A stretch of DNA of 52,541 nt from Waddlia chondrophila WSU 86-1044 (GCA_945882915.1 CAMCWV010000002.1:107821-160361); one strand, 5' to 3'; shown: positions 8,626 to 17,747, counted from the stretch's first letter. Numbers and translations: made by a program. Notes: generated from the letters alone by a model not told the origin.

Positions 8626-10053
8626 ATGAGTGGTCAATTATTTTCCTCAACAAACCCCGCAACACACGAAGTGCTCTGGACTGGAAAAGCAGCCACCAAA
8701 GCAGATGTTGATGCCGCTGTCACAAATGCTCAGAAGACCTTCGAGAGCTGGGCTGCAGATTCCTTTGAAACGCGGCTAAATTTCGTTCTCGCTTTTCGAG
8801 AAGAGCTCACCAAACGAAAAGCAGCGCTCGGAGAAACTATCGCCAAAGAAACCGGCAAGCCTCTTTGGGAATCTCTCACAGAAGTTGGGGCAATGATCGG
8901 CAAGATCGACCTTTCAGTTGAAGCTTATAAACAACGCTCCGGAGAGCGTTCACAACCAAATAGTGTCCCCCTTTCCATCACTAGACACAAACCCCATGGC
9001 GTCGTCGCCGTCTTTGGCCCTTTCAACTTCCCTGGACACCTCCCCGGCGGGCATATCATCCCTGCACTCCTCGCGGGCAACACGATTGTCTTTAAACCAA
9101 GCGAGCTCACTCCGCTTGTAGCCGAAGAAACCCTCCGCTGCTGGGAAGCTACAAAGCTCCCCACAGGGGTGCTTAATCTGATTCAAGGAGATGCAGAAAC
9201 AGGAAAAGCCCTTGCCAGCCACCCCAAGTTAAAAGGATTATTCTTCACAGGAAGCGTCCCCACAGGAAAATCCCTCCACGCGCAATTTGGTGGCCATCCA
9301 GAAAAAATCTTAGCTCTTGAGCTCGGCGGCAATAACCCTCTCGTCGTCACAGAAATTGCCGATCTAAAAACCGCCGCTTACCTCACAATTCAATCAGCCT
9401 ATCTCACCTCTGGACAGCGCTGTTCCTGCGCGCGCCGCCTCATCGTCCCCACCGGACAAAAAGGAGATGCGTTCATCGAAACGCTCATCACGATGATTCA
9501 AAAGATCAAAGTCGGCCCCTACACAGATACTCCAGAGCCATTCATGGGCCCTTTAATCTCAACAGCAAGCGCCAAGCACTGCCTTGAAACGCAAGAAAAA
9601 TTCCGCTCCCAAGGAGGCGAAATCCTTGTTGCAATGCGCCTACAAAAAGAAGGTGGCAGCCTCCTTTCCCCAGGATTAATGGATGTGACAACTATTGCAA
9701 ACCGCCCCGACGAAGAGCTCTTCGGCCCCTTCTTACAACTCATTCGAGTCGCGAACTTCGAAGAGGCTATCAAAGAAGCAAATAACACCGCCTACGGCCT
9801 TAGCGCTGGCCTTCTTAGCGATAAGGGGGAACTCTACGAACAGTTCTATCAGAAGGTGCGCGCAGGGGTTGTTAACTGGAATACGCCTCTCACAGGAGCA
9901 AGTGGCAGCAGCCCCTTCGGTGGAATAGGCATTAGTGGGAATCACAGGCCGGGCGGCTTCTACGCTGTCGACTACTGCGCCTACCCCGTTGCCTCCATGG
10001 AGTCGCCGCAGCTTGCCATGCCCAAAGCTCCATTGCCAGGCATTTTATTGTAA
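8626..10053 (+). CDS. astD: N-succinylglutamate 5-semialdehyde dehydrogenase
   Basis: AstD oxidises succinylglutamate semialdehyde with NAD+. The 475-aa protein has the aldehyde dehydrogenase fold: FGPFNFPGHLPGGHIIPAL near the N-terminal third, NAD-site FTGSVPTGKSLH, the general-base Glu in LALELGGNNPLVV, and the nucleophile Cys in SGQRCSCARR. Length matches the family (about 490 aa). It follows astA by 33 bases with a weak SD (AAAGGTG). It shares the operon's C-rich codon use. Confidence 0.95.
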   Translation: MSGQLFSSTNPATHEVLWTGKAATKADVDAAVTNAQKTFESWAADSFETRLNFVLAFREELTKRKAALGETIAKETGKPLWESLTEVGAMIGKIDLSVEAYKQRSGERSQPNSVPLSITRHKPHGVVAVFGPFNFPGHLPGGHIIPALLAGNTIVFKPSELTPLVAEETLRCWEATKLPTGVLNLIQGDAETGKALASHPKLKGLFFTGSVPTGKSLHAQFGGHPEKILALELGGNNPLVVTEIADLKTAAYLTIQSAYLTSGQRCSCARRLIVPTGQKGDAFIETLITMIQKIKVGPYTDTPEPFMGPLISTASAKHCLETQEKFRSQGGEILVAMRLQKEGGSLLSPGLMDVTTIANRPDEELFGPFLQLIRVANFEEAIKEANNTAYGLSAGLLSDKGELYEQFYQKVRAGVVNWNTPLTGASGSSPFGGIGISGNHRPGGFYAVDYCAYPVASMESPQLAMPKAPLPGILL

Positions 10054-10099
10054 GCAGATGCGCGTGAAGTCAGCAATTATTTTAGCGAGCCTAAAACCT

Positions 10100-11452
10100 A
10101 TGCCAACACATGCTTACGAAGTGAATTTCGATGGTCTCATAGGCCCCACTCACAACTACGCAGGGCTCTCTCTTGGAAATCTCGCCTCCACAAAAAACAG
10201 TAAGACACCCTCTAACCCTAAAGAAGCCGCCCTTCAAGGGTTAGAGAAAATGTGGACGCTCGCAAAATTAGGGGTCAAGCAAGGCGTCCTCCCCCCTCAC
10301 CACCGCCCCGATATGGCAACGCTCCGCTCTCTAGGCTTTCACGGAAATGACCTTCAAGTCCTCTCCCAAGCACAAAAAACAGCTCCTCATCTCCTTGCCA
10401 GCTGCTGCTCTGCCTCAAGCATGTGGGCCGCTAACATGGCAACCATCTCCCCTTCCGCCGACAGCGCCGATGAACACGTTCACTTCACCGCTGCCAACCT
10501 CTCCAATAGATTTCATAGATCACTCGAAACCCCAACATCTAGCCGGATCCTACAAGCACTCTTCTCAAACCCCCACCACTTCACCCATCACGCCCCCCTT
10601 CCTAACGGCCAAAACTTCGGCGATGAGGGCGCCGCCAACCACACCCGCTTCTACCACCACCCACACGAAAAAGGGATCCAACTCTTCGTCTTCGGAAGGT
10701 ATGTACTCCAAACTAACACATCCCTATCACAGAAATTCCCCGCACGCCAAACATACGAAGCCAGCGCTGCCATCGCAAGACTCCACCAATTAGATCCCGA
10801 AAGGACCATCTTCACTCAGCAAAACCCAGACATGATCGATGCCGGCATCTTCCACAATGACGTCATCTCGACCGGCTACCAAAACATCTTCCTCTATCAC
10901 GAAAACGCCTTCGTCAACACCCCAAAAACAATCGAAGAAATCCGCACCAAATTCCTAAAAACCTGCAACCGCGAAATGGTCTTCATCGAAGCTAAAGAAA
11001 AAGAGCTCCCCCTCCCAGACCTTATCCGCTCCTACCTCTTCAACTCTCAAATCGTCACCAAACCAGACGGCTCGATCATTCTCCTCGCCCCAATCGAGTG
11101 CCAAGAAACCCCCACAGCCAAACGCTTTCTAGAAAACACCGTTTGCGGCAAATCTCCCATCAAAGAAATCCACTACCTCGACATCCGACAAAGCATGCAA
11201 AACGGCGGTGGCCCCGCTTGCCTACGCCTTCGCGTATGTCTTACAGACAAAGAACTCTCTCACATTCACACGCCAGCACTCCTCACAGAAACCCTCTACA
11301 AACACCTCAAAGACTGGATTCACAAACACTATCGCTCTCACCTGTCTCAGGAGGATCTAGCCTCCACAGTCCTGCTTGCTGAATCCCGCCAAGCCCTAGA
11401 CGAGCTCACCAACCTTCTCCACCTCCCTCCCATCTACCCCTTCCAGCTTTAA
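10100..11452 (+). CDS. astB: N-succinylarginine dihydrolase
   Basis: AstB hydrolyses succinylarginine to succinylornithine, CO2 and two ammonia. I chose the ATG at 10100 because the protein then begins MPTHAYEVNFDGLIGPTHNY, matching the family start, and is 450 aa like E. coli AstB (447). An ATG at 10058 would add 14 residues. The catalytic triad positions are visible: His in EHVHFTAANL, His in NIFLYHENAF and Cys in GGGPACLRLRV. It begins 46 bases after astD and ends the operon, followed by a hairpin-dense region. Pathway order in the operon is C-A-D-B, with no astE. Confidence 0.95.
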   Translation: MPTHAYEVNFDGLIGPTHNYAGLSLGNLASTKNSKTPSNPKEAALQGLEKMWTLAKLGVKQGVLPPHHRPDMATLRSLGFHGNDLQVLSQAQKTAPHLLASCCSASSMWAANMATISPSADSADEHVHFTAANLSNRFHRSLETPTSSRILQALFSNPHHFTHHAPLPNGQNFGDEGAANHTRFYHHPHEKGIQLFVFGRYVLQTNTSLSQKFPARQTYEASAAIARLHQLDPERTIFTQQNPDMIDAGIFHNDVISTGYQNIFLYHENAFVNTPKTIEEIRTKFLKTCNREMVFIEAKEKELPLPDLIRSYLFNSQIVTKPDGSIILLAPIECQETPTAKRFLENTVCGKSPIKEIHYLDIRQSMQNGGGPACLRLRVCLTDKELSHIHTPALLTETLYKHLKDWIHKHYRSHLSQEDLASTVLLAESRQALDELTNLLHLPPIYPFQL

Positions 11453-11454
11453 GG

Positions 11455-11714
11455 GGGGGGCTGGCGCTGCAAAGCGCTAAGAGCCACGCAAAGCCAGGAG
11501 CTTTGCTCCTGGACCTCAAGCAAAGGGGTTTAGCCCCTTTGCAATCCCCATGCACTAGTGTTGGGGGCGCTGCGTTTACAAGGAAAACTCTTGAATTTGA
11601 GCTTAAGAGCTAACGCTCTTAAGCTGAGTATGCCCCTTCCCAGGGGGCATCCACAACCTGCCTCCGGAGTCCGCGTCTGATAATAACAGTCGACTGTAAG
11701 CTAAGGGGAGTATA
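11455..11714. repeat. Hairpin-dense intergenic region (family H double hairpin and A remnant)
   Basis: Between the convergent astB and 294-aa genes lie five or more short perfect hairpins. CCAGGAGC/GCTCCTGG (11494-11512) and GCAAAGGGG/CCCCTTTGC (11520-11542) form a family H pair also found near 25.67 kb and 52.13 kb. GAGCTTAAGAGC/GCTCTTAAGCT lies near 11600-11627, and ATGCCCC/GGGGCAT at 11629-11649. It ends with a remnant family A right end (GTAAGCTAAGGGGAGTATAT). Any of these could terminate transcription from either side. Confidence 0.8.
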
Positions 11715-11734
11715 TGGTCAGTGGCGACATTTCT

Positions 11735-12619
11735 CTAAGCAGAGTGGCTTACAAGTCCCTGCCGCACAAGGATAGCTTCTAGAGCACTAATGCGCCTTCC
11801 CTGCTCTACCAAACGGAGAGTTCGTCTAAGCGAGTCAGGAGCGTTTGGCAGCAAGCCACCATTCTCTACCCCCTGTTTTGCATAAAAAAGATAACGGCAA
11901 TGGTCGCTTGCAATTTCTTCAGATAACCCACACCCTTCAATTGCATCCTTAATCTGGTTTAAATCCAACTTGGAACCAATCAACTTTGCAAGCTCAGGGG
12001 CAGTTTCTGTCAGCTCAAGAAGACAGTTCCCCATCTCCTCATAGCTCTTTGTAGTTTGTGTTACCTGATACTGTGCCGCTGTAAGTCCCTTGGCCGACCT
12101 GTCCGGATACCACCCTGTCGACAAGAAGTTAAACAAATTGACACACGCCGTAATGAAGTTCAATACAACCGCCATGTAGACCGTGTGTGAAGGATCTTTT
12201 TGAGCCCAGCTAGAAACAACAGGGATCACAGCAATACATGAAGGGGCAATTGAGAGCGCTGTTGTGCCCCACAGCCCATGCTTCAAGCATCCTGCAGTCA
12301 CTCGGCTCACCTTTTCATTGGTTCTTAGAAGAGCGCATTGCTTTTCTGTGAACGGCCGTAAAACGACCTCAGCCTTATCTGAAAACCTTGTTAAGTGGAT
12401 CAAGTTATCAAACAGCGCATTCTGTGTTGAGGCCGGAAAAAGATGGATCATCTCTAATGACTCTAAACGACAAAGATGTTCATTAAACTCTGAAAGAGCC
12501 GCGTTTGCTCGAGGCGGTAAACCGATTGGGTCGTAAACGGCCATGTTCACGAAACTGCTTACAGAAGTAAGCGTGATGCCGCTCGCAGCACTTGAATGAG
12601 TGCTATATAATGGGTCCAT
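11735..12619 (-). CDS. Hypothetical protein with two-helix hydrophobic domain, possible Inc protein
   Basis: I do not recognise this 294-aa protein by sequence. It has one bilobed hydrophobic domain near residues 115-165 (GLWGTTALSIAPSCIAVIPV and VYMAVVLNFITACVNLFNFL, separated by a short charged loop), flanked by long soluble parts and without a signal peptide. That arrangement is typical of chlamydial inclusion membrane proteins, which are type III secreted and inserted in the vacuole membrane. Assignment is by architecture only. The ATG at 12619 has a TTGAGGA SD; a TTG at 12637 is unlikely. Confidence 0.7.
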   Translation of the reverse strand: MDPLYSTHSSAASGITLTSVSSFVNMAVYDPIGLPPRANAALSEFNEHLCRLESLEMIHLFPASTQNALFDNLIHLTRFSDKAEVVLRPFTEKQCALLRTNEKVSRVTAGCLKHGLWGTTALSIAPSCIAVIPVVSSWAQKDPSHTVYMAVVLNFITACVNLFNFLSTGWYPDRSAKGLTAAQYQVTQTTKSYEEMGNCLLELTETAPELAKLIGSKLDLNQIKDAIEGCGLSEEIASDHCRYLFYAKQGVENGGLLPNAPDSLRRTLRLVEQGRRISALEAILVRQGLVSHSA

Positions 12620-12704
12620 ATAATCGAAATTCCTCAATTGTGTTTTTACGTAATAAGTTATTTTACAACAAAAGCTAGGTAGGCCCTAAGAAGCAGATCG
12701 TAGC

Positions 12705-13223
12705 TTATGAAAACAATTGAGTAGGTGGATGTGCCTGCGAAGAGAGGATCGCAAGCCTGAGGAAATAATAGGAACAGCCAACAGGACGGTGGCTTGTTTT
12801 GTGAGAGGCCCCACCAGAAAGCTCTGCGTTTCTTTGCTCTACTAAAGCGTAGCTAAAGCAAAGAAACGTCTTGGCAACTTGTATTGTAAGTCTCTCAACG
12901 ATTAAGCGATGGGCCCTTTGCAGATTGGAGTGTTGCCTTATTTTTTGAAGCGAGGCAGAAAGCTCTGGAGTTTTAGAGCGTTGACGATCTTGACTTGCCA
13001 AGGCCTGAAGCTCTTGAGATCCCCTATCTAAATGGGAAAGGCAAGCTTCGATAACCTGACTGCCTACTTCCGATTGAAAATCTGCTGAAGCAGAAAATGC
13101 GCTGGAAAATGGGAAAAGAGTCGACATAATGAAGATGAGTAAAAAACAAGCCGAGACGCCTACATCCTGAAGCGGACGTCTAAAAAGACTCAAAGCGACC
13201 GTTTTATTTCCTATTCGATTCAT
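12705..13223 (-). CDS. Hypothetical secreted protein
   Basis: This 172-aa protein begins with a basic segment and a hydrophobic run (VSACFLLIFIMSTLFPF) ending at small residues (SAFSASA), which fits a signal peptide or a single membrane anchor. The remainder is helical and polar, with no motif I recognise. The ATG at 13223 is preceded by GAGGAGTAT, a perfect SD identical to the terminal sequence of family A palindromes, so the ribosome binding site may come from an old element end. A TTG at 13241 is the only longer alternative. It lies 85 bases upstream of the Inc-like gene on the same strand. Confidence 0.65.
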   Translation of the reverse strand: MNRIGNKTVALSLFRRPLQDVGVSACFLLIFIMSTLFPFSSAFSASADFQSEVGSQVIEACLSHLDRGSQELQALASQDRQRSKTPELSASLQKIRQHSNLQRAHRLIVERLTIQVAKTFLCFSYALVEQRNAELSGGASHKTSHRPVGCSYYFLRLAILSSQAHPPTQLFS

Positions 13224-13295
13224 ATACTCCTCTACACGCAACTTTACAAAAACTTAACATTCACAGCAACAAATGTTTTTGTAGGCACCTGATCC

Positions 13296-13429
13296 CAGCT
13301 TGAGCAATTCGCGTTGAGACTATGCTGTCAACAGGTTGGGGCAGGTCCAAGATCTAGGCGCTAGATTTTTTCATCACTTGATTGTTCTTTTTTTAACTCA
13401 ATTTTTGCACTTGATTTTTGAAAAGACGG
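13296..13429. repeat. Family F dispersed repeat, copy 1
   Basis: A 134-bp block nearly identical to 30214-30349. Shared landmarks are CAATTCGCGTTGAGACTATG, CTGTCAACAGGTTGG and a TTCTTTTTTTAACTCAATTT segment. Here it lies upstream of nothing obvious, in the 338-base gap between two reverse-strand genes; the other copy abuts ilvC. The rest of the gap (13430-13561) shows no feature I recognise. Confidence 0.85.
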
Positions 13430-13561
13430 TTATTTAAACCGCGGAAGCGGTAATTAAGCTATCAAGCCTATGTCCGATTAAATTCGTCTGGAGTTGGTGC
13501 AGGTTCGTGATGCCATATGGACCCTGTCAGAATTTTATTTCTGCAAACCGCTCAATCTGGG

Positions 13562-14926
13562 TTAGATGCCAGCGGTGGTGGTAGCAATGGAGCGGGGGTC
13601 GGTTTCTTGGATGATTTGGCTGATGTTGTGTTGGTTGAAGCCCTTAAAACCTTGCCTCCGCTGAAGGTTCTCCAAGTGACTCCCTATGGCCCCCTTCTCA
13701 ATGAACTTTTCTGCTTGAGCCTGCGTAACAAGCTCCCTCTTAAGAAGATCATGTACCCGCGAAGAGTCCACAGACCACTGCTCTCCCACAGTAAATGCCT
13801 GCCTCAAATGAGGGAAATTGCTAAAAGGAACCATCATCCCAATCCCTACTTTAGCCAAGTCATGGCCAAGTTCATCAAAGAAAAACTGCGCCTCAAGATG
13901 GTGCATCCCTGCCTGAAGAATCGACTCCCCGTGAAGTGCACACCAAAGCCCTATCGTTCCAAGATGCTTTAGCTCTGGAAGCGTTATGTGAGCAAAATCA
14001 ATCTGATGCTCATTAGGGGCTAGGTCAATATCAAGAAAAAGAACGAGGCCGCTATTCGACTGCTCCATTACCTGCGCTCCCCAACCAGCCTCCTCCCCTG
14101 CATAAAACCGTTCCCGGCAATGAAAGCCAACCGTTTCAAACAACTTAACAAGCATCGGAAAGTTACGTCTCGAACTTCTAAAAGTGTGGTGATCATGATT
14201 TGCCCACCCCAACCCCACTCGGTCTTGCCGATTTTTCTGAATCTGCCCTGCAGTATTACGGGATTGCCAGTACTTGCGCTCCCCTTCAAGCATGAGATGT
14301 GCAGCATAGTCCTTCCCTACTGAACGGACAAGTTCCTCTGCTAAAGTAATTGTCTGCTCCATGATATGTGCCTCATCAGATCCCCTGCGAGGCCTGATCT
14401 GCCACAGCTCAGCTGCTTTTACAATTTCTTGCAGTTGGTGAGAAGAAACCACTGCTGGTTCCATGGTTAACGAGCCTCTCCTCTCGACAACCCACAAAGA
14501 AACGCCCCCCTGACTTGACACGCAGCAGCGCCGGAAAGGACTTAGCGGCGAGCCTTCGATTTTGCAGCAAAGGCCGCGGACCATGAGGTAGTCGGAAATG
14601 CTTTCGACCTTAACGGCAATACCGAGCGCCCCAGAAGCCGGCGCTGGCAAAATAAGTACTCTTGGAAGCTGCGCGCGTGGATGATGCAAAATGCGATGAG
14701 AAGTCGTCGACAGCTCTTGGATAAACCCGGCAGCTTTAAGGTCTTTCTCAATCTCTGTAGAAGCAGCGCCTATTGTAAAGTACTCGACCCAATCAAAAAG
14801 GCGGGAACTTGCGGCGCGCAGTTCTTCTTGGAGATCCTTGATCCCTGGATGACTTGCGACACATTCGTTAAGAAAGTTCAGCAAGAGGTTCTCTGCCTGA
14901 GGCTCACATTTCCAAATAAAATTCAT
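13562..14926 (-). CDS. Conserved-looking hypothetical protein (454 aa)
   Basis: I do not recognise this soluble protein. Its C-terminal half has many features of an enzyme or structured domain: a His-rich WANHDHHTFR near residue 245, FYAGEEAGWGAQVMEQ, VLFLDIDLAP, and several His in HGESILQAGMHHLEAQFFFDELGHDL, which could bind a metal. No membrane segment or signal peptide is evident. The N-terminal third is helical. The start ATG is 15 bases after the GAGGAGTATA end of a family A palindrome (minus strand), so its SD is weak or displaced. A metal-dependent catalytic role is only a guess. Confidence 0.75.
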   Translation of the reverse strand: MNFIWKCEPQAENLLLNFLNECVASHPGIKDLQEELRAASSRLFDWVEYFTIGAASTEIEKDLKAAGFIQELSTTSHRILHHPRAQLPRVLILPAPASGALGIAVKVESISDYLMVRGLCCKIEGSPLSPFRRCCVSSQGGVSLWVVERRGSLTMEPAVVSSHQLQEIVKAAELWQIRPRRGSDEAHIMEQTITLAEELVRSVGKDYAAHLMLEGERKYWQSRNTAGQIQKNRQDRVGLGWANHDHHTFRSSRRNFPMLVKLFETVGFHCRERFYAGEEAGWGAQVMEQSNSGLVLFLDIDLAPNEHQIDFAHITLPELKHLGTIGLWCALHGESILQAGMHHLEAQFFFDELGHDLAKVGIGMMVPFSNFPHLRQAFTVGEQWSVDSSRVHDLLKRELVTQAQAEKFIEKGAIGSHLENLQRRQGFKGFNQHNISQIIQETDPRSIATTTAGI

Positions 14927-14941
14927 AGCACCCGCCTTGTT

Positions 14942-15015
14942 TATATACTCCTCGTAGCTGAAAATGGGAGCTTGGACGGCGCGAAAGCTCCCGTTTTCAG
15001 CTACGAGGAGTATAT
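14942..15015. repeat. Family A palindromic element
   Basis: Near-complete palindrome between the 454-aa gene and the end of hldE, with arms TATACTCCTCGTAGCTGAAA and TTTCAGCTACGAGGAGTATA and an apex of GGACGGCGCGAAAGCTCC type. It fills almost the whole intergenic gap, starting 15 bases before the one start codon and ending 6 bases from the other gene's stop. Confidence 0.93.
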
Positions 15016-15021
15016 TTCTTT

Positions 15022-16368
15022 TTACAGGGGGAGGACTACAGAATCAAGAAAAACAAGCTGGTCATTTTCGATAAGGCAAACAGCTTCTGGCTGCATGTTT
15101 TCGCAAAGAGCATCCAGGCTGGCGCGCTTAAGAACAATGAAGCTGACAATGGGGAAAGAGGCTAGAAGATCTATGAACTCTTCTGAGGGGTTTGTGTCGG
15201 GAACGTAGACAATTAGGCGTCTTTGTATTTTATTAGCGCTTGCGGTGGCAGCTGCTTGCCTGATGCATTTGAATACAGCTGGGGTGAGGTGGGCAGACTC
15301 TTGCAGCGCTAAAACAATAAAAGGGGTCTTTTCAAGGGCGCGCTGAAGAGCAAATAGATGCTCTTCATCAAAAACCTTGTTAACAACATCAGTTTCTAAA
15401 AGGCACTGCGCAAGCTGAGAAAGGGAAACTCTAGCACATCCAATATGCTCGACAGCTATTCCTGCAGCTACGTTTGCAAGCTGCGAAGCCTCAGCAATTG
15501 TTAAGCGGTTAGCAATCGCACATGAAATCATCGCAAGAACCGTGTCACCAGCACCCGTAACGTCTTTTACCTCTCGGGCGCGTACAGGAAAATCTTTTCG
15601 TGTCCCCTTTTTTTCGAAGATGGAAATCCCCTCTTTTGAGCGGGTAATTAGCAAAACTTCTGCGCCGGTGTCTTTTAGAATTTTTGCGGCCGCTTCATCT
15701 AAAGAAGCATTAGGAGCAAGCCCCACAGCAGCATAGGCCTCTGAAAGATTAGGCTTTATGAGCGTTGCGCCGGCGTACTTCGAGAAGTCTCGATCTTTAG
15801 GATCAACAATCACAGGGATGTTATGAGCACGTGCCAACTTAATAATACCAGCTATAAGCGAGCGAGAGAAAACCCCTTTAGCATAATCTGAAATCGCCAC
15901 CACTTGGATGCCAGGGAGCTTCCGCGCAACTCCCTCAAGAATTTGAGCCTCTAACTCTTTAGGAAGTGTTTGTGCTGTTTCGAAGTCAACTCGCACAATT
16001 TGCTGGTTGTCAGCAATCAATCGATTCTTCACTGGCGTCTGGAAGTCATCCTGAACAACCATCTCTTCTATGTCCACGTTTTCAGCAGCAAGAGCATGAA
16101 GAATCGTTTGCCCAGGCAAGTCCCTTCCTATCCTGCCAATAGCAGTCACTGAACAGCCTAAAGACAGTAAGTTAAGGATCACGTTGCCTGCACCGCCAGG
16201 GCGACTTTCTTGACGCTCTACTTGCAAAACAGCAACAGGAGCTTCTGGAGAAATCCTGCGCACTTTGCCGATTGTGTAGGTGTCAAGCATGAAGTCGCCA
16301 ATCACCATGATGCGGCTAGCTTCAAGACGGCTAAATAATCCCACCAAACTTGTCTTTGAATTTACCAT
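15022..16368 (-). CDS. hldE: Heptose 7-phosphate kinase, RfaE/HldE type with degenerate C-terminal domain
   Basis: The N-terminal 315 residues are a PfkB-family kinase of the HldE type that phosphorylates D-glycero-D-manno-heptose 7-phosphate for LPS core synthesis. Landmarks are MVIGDFMLDTYTIGKVRRIS, PGGAGNVILNLLSLG, VIVDPKDRDFSKY and the catalytic DVTGAGDTVLAM. In HldE the C-terminal domain is an adenylyltransferase with a GCFDLLHPGH-type motif. Here the last 120 residues (from VFDEEHLFALQRALEK) keep the size but show no HxGH motif, so that activity looks lost. It overlaps the hldD stop by 7 bases, so both are cotranslated. An unlinked nucleotidyltransferase might replace the missing function. 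Confidence 0.9.
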   Translation of the reverse strand: MVNSKTSLVGLFSRLEASRIMVIGDFMLDTYTIGKVRRISPEAPVAVLQVERQESRPGGAGNVILNLLSLGCSVTAIGRIGRDLPGQTILHALAAENVDIEEMVVQDDFQTPVKNRLIADNQQIVRVDFETAQTLPKELEAQILEGVARKLPGIQVVAISDYAKGVFSRSLIAGIIKLARAHNIPVIVDPKDRDFSKYAGATLIKPNLSEAYAAVGLAPNASLDEAAAKILKDTGAEVLLITRSKEGISIFEKKGTRKDFPVRAREVKDVTGAGDTVLAMISCAIANRLTIAEASQLANVAAGIAVEHIGCARVSLSQLAQCLLETDVVNKVFDEEHLFALQRALEKTPFIVLALQESAHLTPAVFKCIRQAAATASANKIQRRLIVYVPDTNPSEEFIDLLASFPIVSFIVLKRASLDALCENMQPEAVCLIENDQLVFLDSVVLPL

Positions 16369-17366
16369 CGTTTACCTTCAAGAAGGTATTCACCCACGTA
16401 CTCCCCAACAGCCTTTTCAAGCTTTGTTGGAATAATATTCATTTTAGAGCCGGGCTGTTTTACTTCACGCTTAAGCTTAGACATATCTGCGCACGTATAG
16501 TTTTGGTAGCTACCGACAAGGTCAGCTGGCATCTCAATGTATTCAAGTGTAACGGATCTGTCTAAAACTTTAATAACCGCACGAGCAAGCTGATTCCACG
16601 TGGTTGGAACACCCGCTCCTATATTGAAAATACCCGACAATGTGTTTTGGAGGAACCCACAGGTTATTTTAGCAACATCCTTCACATAAACAAAGTCGCG
16701 GCACTGCTCTCCGTCGCCGAATTTTTCTGGATCTGACGATTTAAACAGAGTGATTTTGCCTGTCTTTAAAGCTTGAGGAACCATCCGTATAATCGCCGAA
16801 GACATCCGCCCTTTGTGGTATTCGTTGGGGCCATATACGTTGAAGTACTTAAGGCCTACCAATTCTTTTAAAACGCCTTGCCTCTTTGCCCAAAGGTCAA
16901 AAAGATGTTTGGAATAGCCATACATGTTCATTGGCTGCAACATTTCAAGCTGTTCGTGATCATCACCAAAACCCAAAGAGCCGTCTCCGTAGGTAGCTGC
17001 TGAAGAGGCGTAGATAAAACGGTGATTGTGCTTTAAAGCGTATTCTGCAAGCCTGAGGGTGTATCTGTAGTTATTTTCTAGGAAGTAGCTGGCATTCTTT
17101 TCGACAGTGCTTGAACAGGCGCCAAGGTGAATGAATGCCTCGATTTCATCTTCACGATCTTCAAGCCACGCAAAAAGATTTTCTTTAGAAATAACCTCTG
17201 CCATTTTCTTGCCAACAAGGTTCTTCCACTTGTCGGTCTCGCCAAGATTATCAACAACGAGAATATTGCTAATTCCTAGATCATTAAGCTGACGCAATAC
17301 ACAAGACCCAATAAATCCCGCACCACCCGTTAAAACAATGAGTTTGTCTTCCTGTATTTTCTTCAT
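16362..17366 (-). CDS. hldD: ADP-L-glycero-D-manno-heptose 6-epimerase
   Basis: HldD epimerises ADP-heptose, the last step before heptose incorporation in the LPS inner core. The 334-aa short-chain dehydrogenase-like protein has the NAD(P) motif TGGAGFIGSCVLRQL, the catalytic Tyr-Lys pair in NMYGYSKHLFDLW, and the family segments YASSAATYGDG and KYFNVYGPNEYHKGRM. The ATG at 17366 has an AGAGGTG SD. A GTG one codon earlier is possible. With hldE it indicates heptose-containing LPS, which Chlamydiaceae lack. Confidence 0.95.
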   Translation of the reverse strand: MKKIQEDKLIVLTGGAGFIGSCVLRQLNDLGISNILVVDNLGETDKWKNLVGKKMAEVISKENLFAWLEDREDEIEAFIHLGACSSTVEKNASYFLENNYRYTLRLAEYALKHNHRFIYASSAATYGDGSLGFGDDHEQLEMLQPMNMYGYSKHLFDLWAKRQGVLKELVGLKYFNVYGPNEYHKGRMSSAIIRMVPQALKTGKITLFKSSDPEKFGDGEQCRDFVYVKDVAKITCGFLQNTLSGIFNIGAGVPTTWNQLARAVIKVLDRSVTLEYIEMPADLVGSYQNYTCADMSKLKREVKQPGSKMNIIPTKLEKAVGEYVGEYLLEGKRW

Positions 17367-17699
17367 CACACCTCTTCAAAATATTGGAGAATAAGATGTT
17401 TTATCTTACCAGATACTAATCAGGAAGAAAATAAAGAAATGCTAGCACTAGTAGAGACGGCCTCCAAGGATGGCGCCTGGCCTGTCTGGGGAGATTAAGA
17501 GATACTCGTTGCCAGGGTCAGGAACGCCCAAAACTAGTGGTCTGTCAATATTGAAATTACGGGTGTGCTAGCGCGAAAGCTGCCGAATTTCCACGATCGC
17601 AAGTGCCTTAGTATTAGAAATACAAAGGGCACTTACGATCGTTCAGCCCCGGGGCTTTGGCCCCGTCCAAGTTCCCGTTTTCAACTGCGAGGAGTATAT
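17367..17699. repeat. Gap with coding-like debris, family C hairpin and A right half
   Basis: The minus strand of 17440-17530 keeps a short readable frame (…GVPDPGNEYLLISPDRPGA…) that may be a gene remnant; I cannot identify it. At 17543-17575 lies GTCAATATTGAAATTACGGG plus TGTGCTAGC, nearly repeated at 42226-42255. A family C hairpin follows (17593-17643, arms CGATCGCAAGTGCC and GGGCACTTACGATCG), then the right half of a family A element ending GAGGAGTATA at about 17698. The A left arm is missing. Confidence 0.75.
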
Positions 17700-17747
17700 T
17701 AATGGGCAGCGGTCTTTCGAGGCCGCCTCTTTTTATACATCCCCATA

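Noticed and set aside
9935..10099. Extended astB start overlapping astD
   Set aside because: The extra N-terminal residues are astD read in another frame; AstB homology begins at 10100.
10347..10793. 148-aa ORF within astB
   Set aside because: Pro/Thr/Ser-rich shadow of the C-rich astB frame.
11455..11714. Possible CRISPR or integron attC array (repeated hairpins)
   Set aside because: The hairpins differ in sequence, have no regular spacing, and no cas or integrase gene is present.
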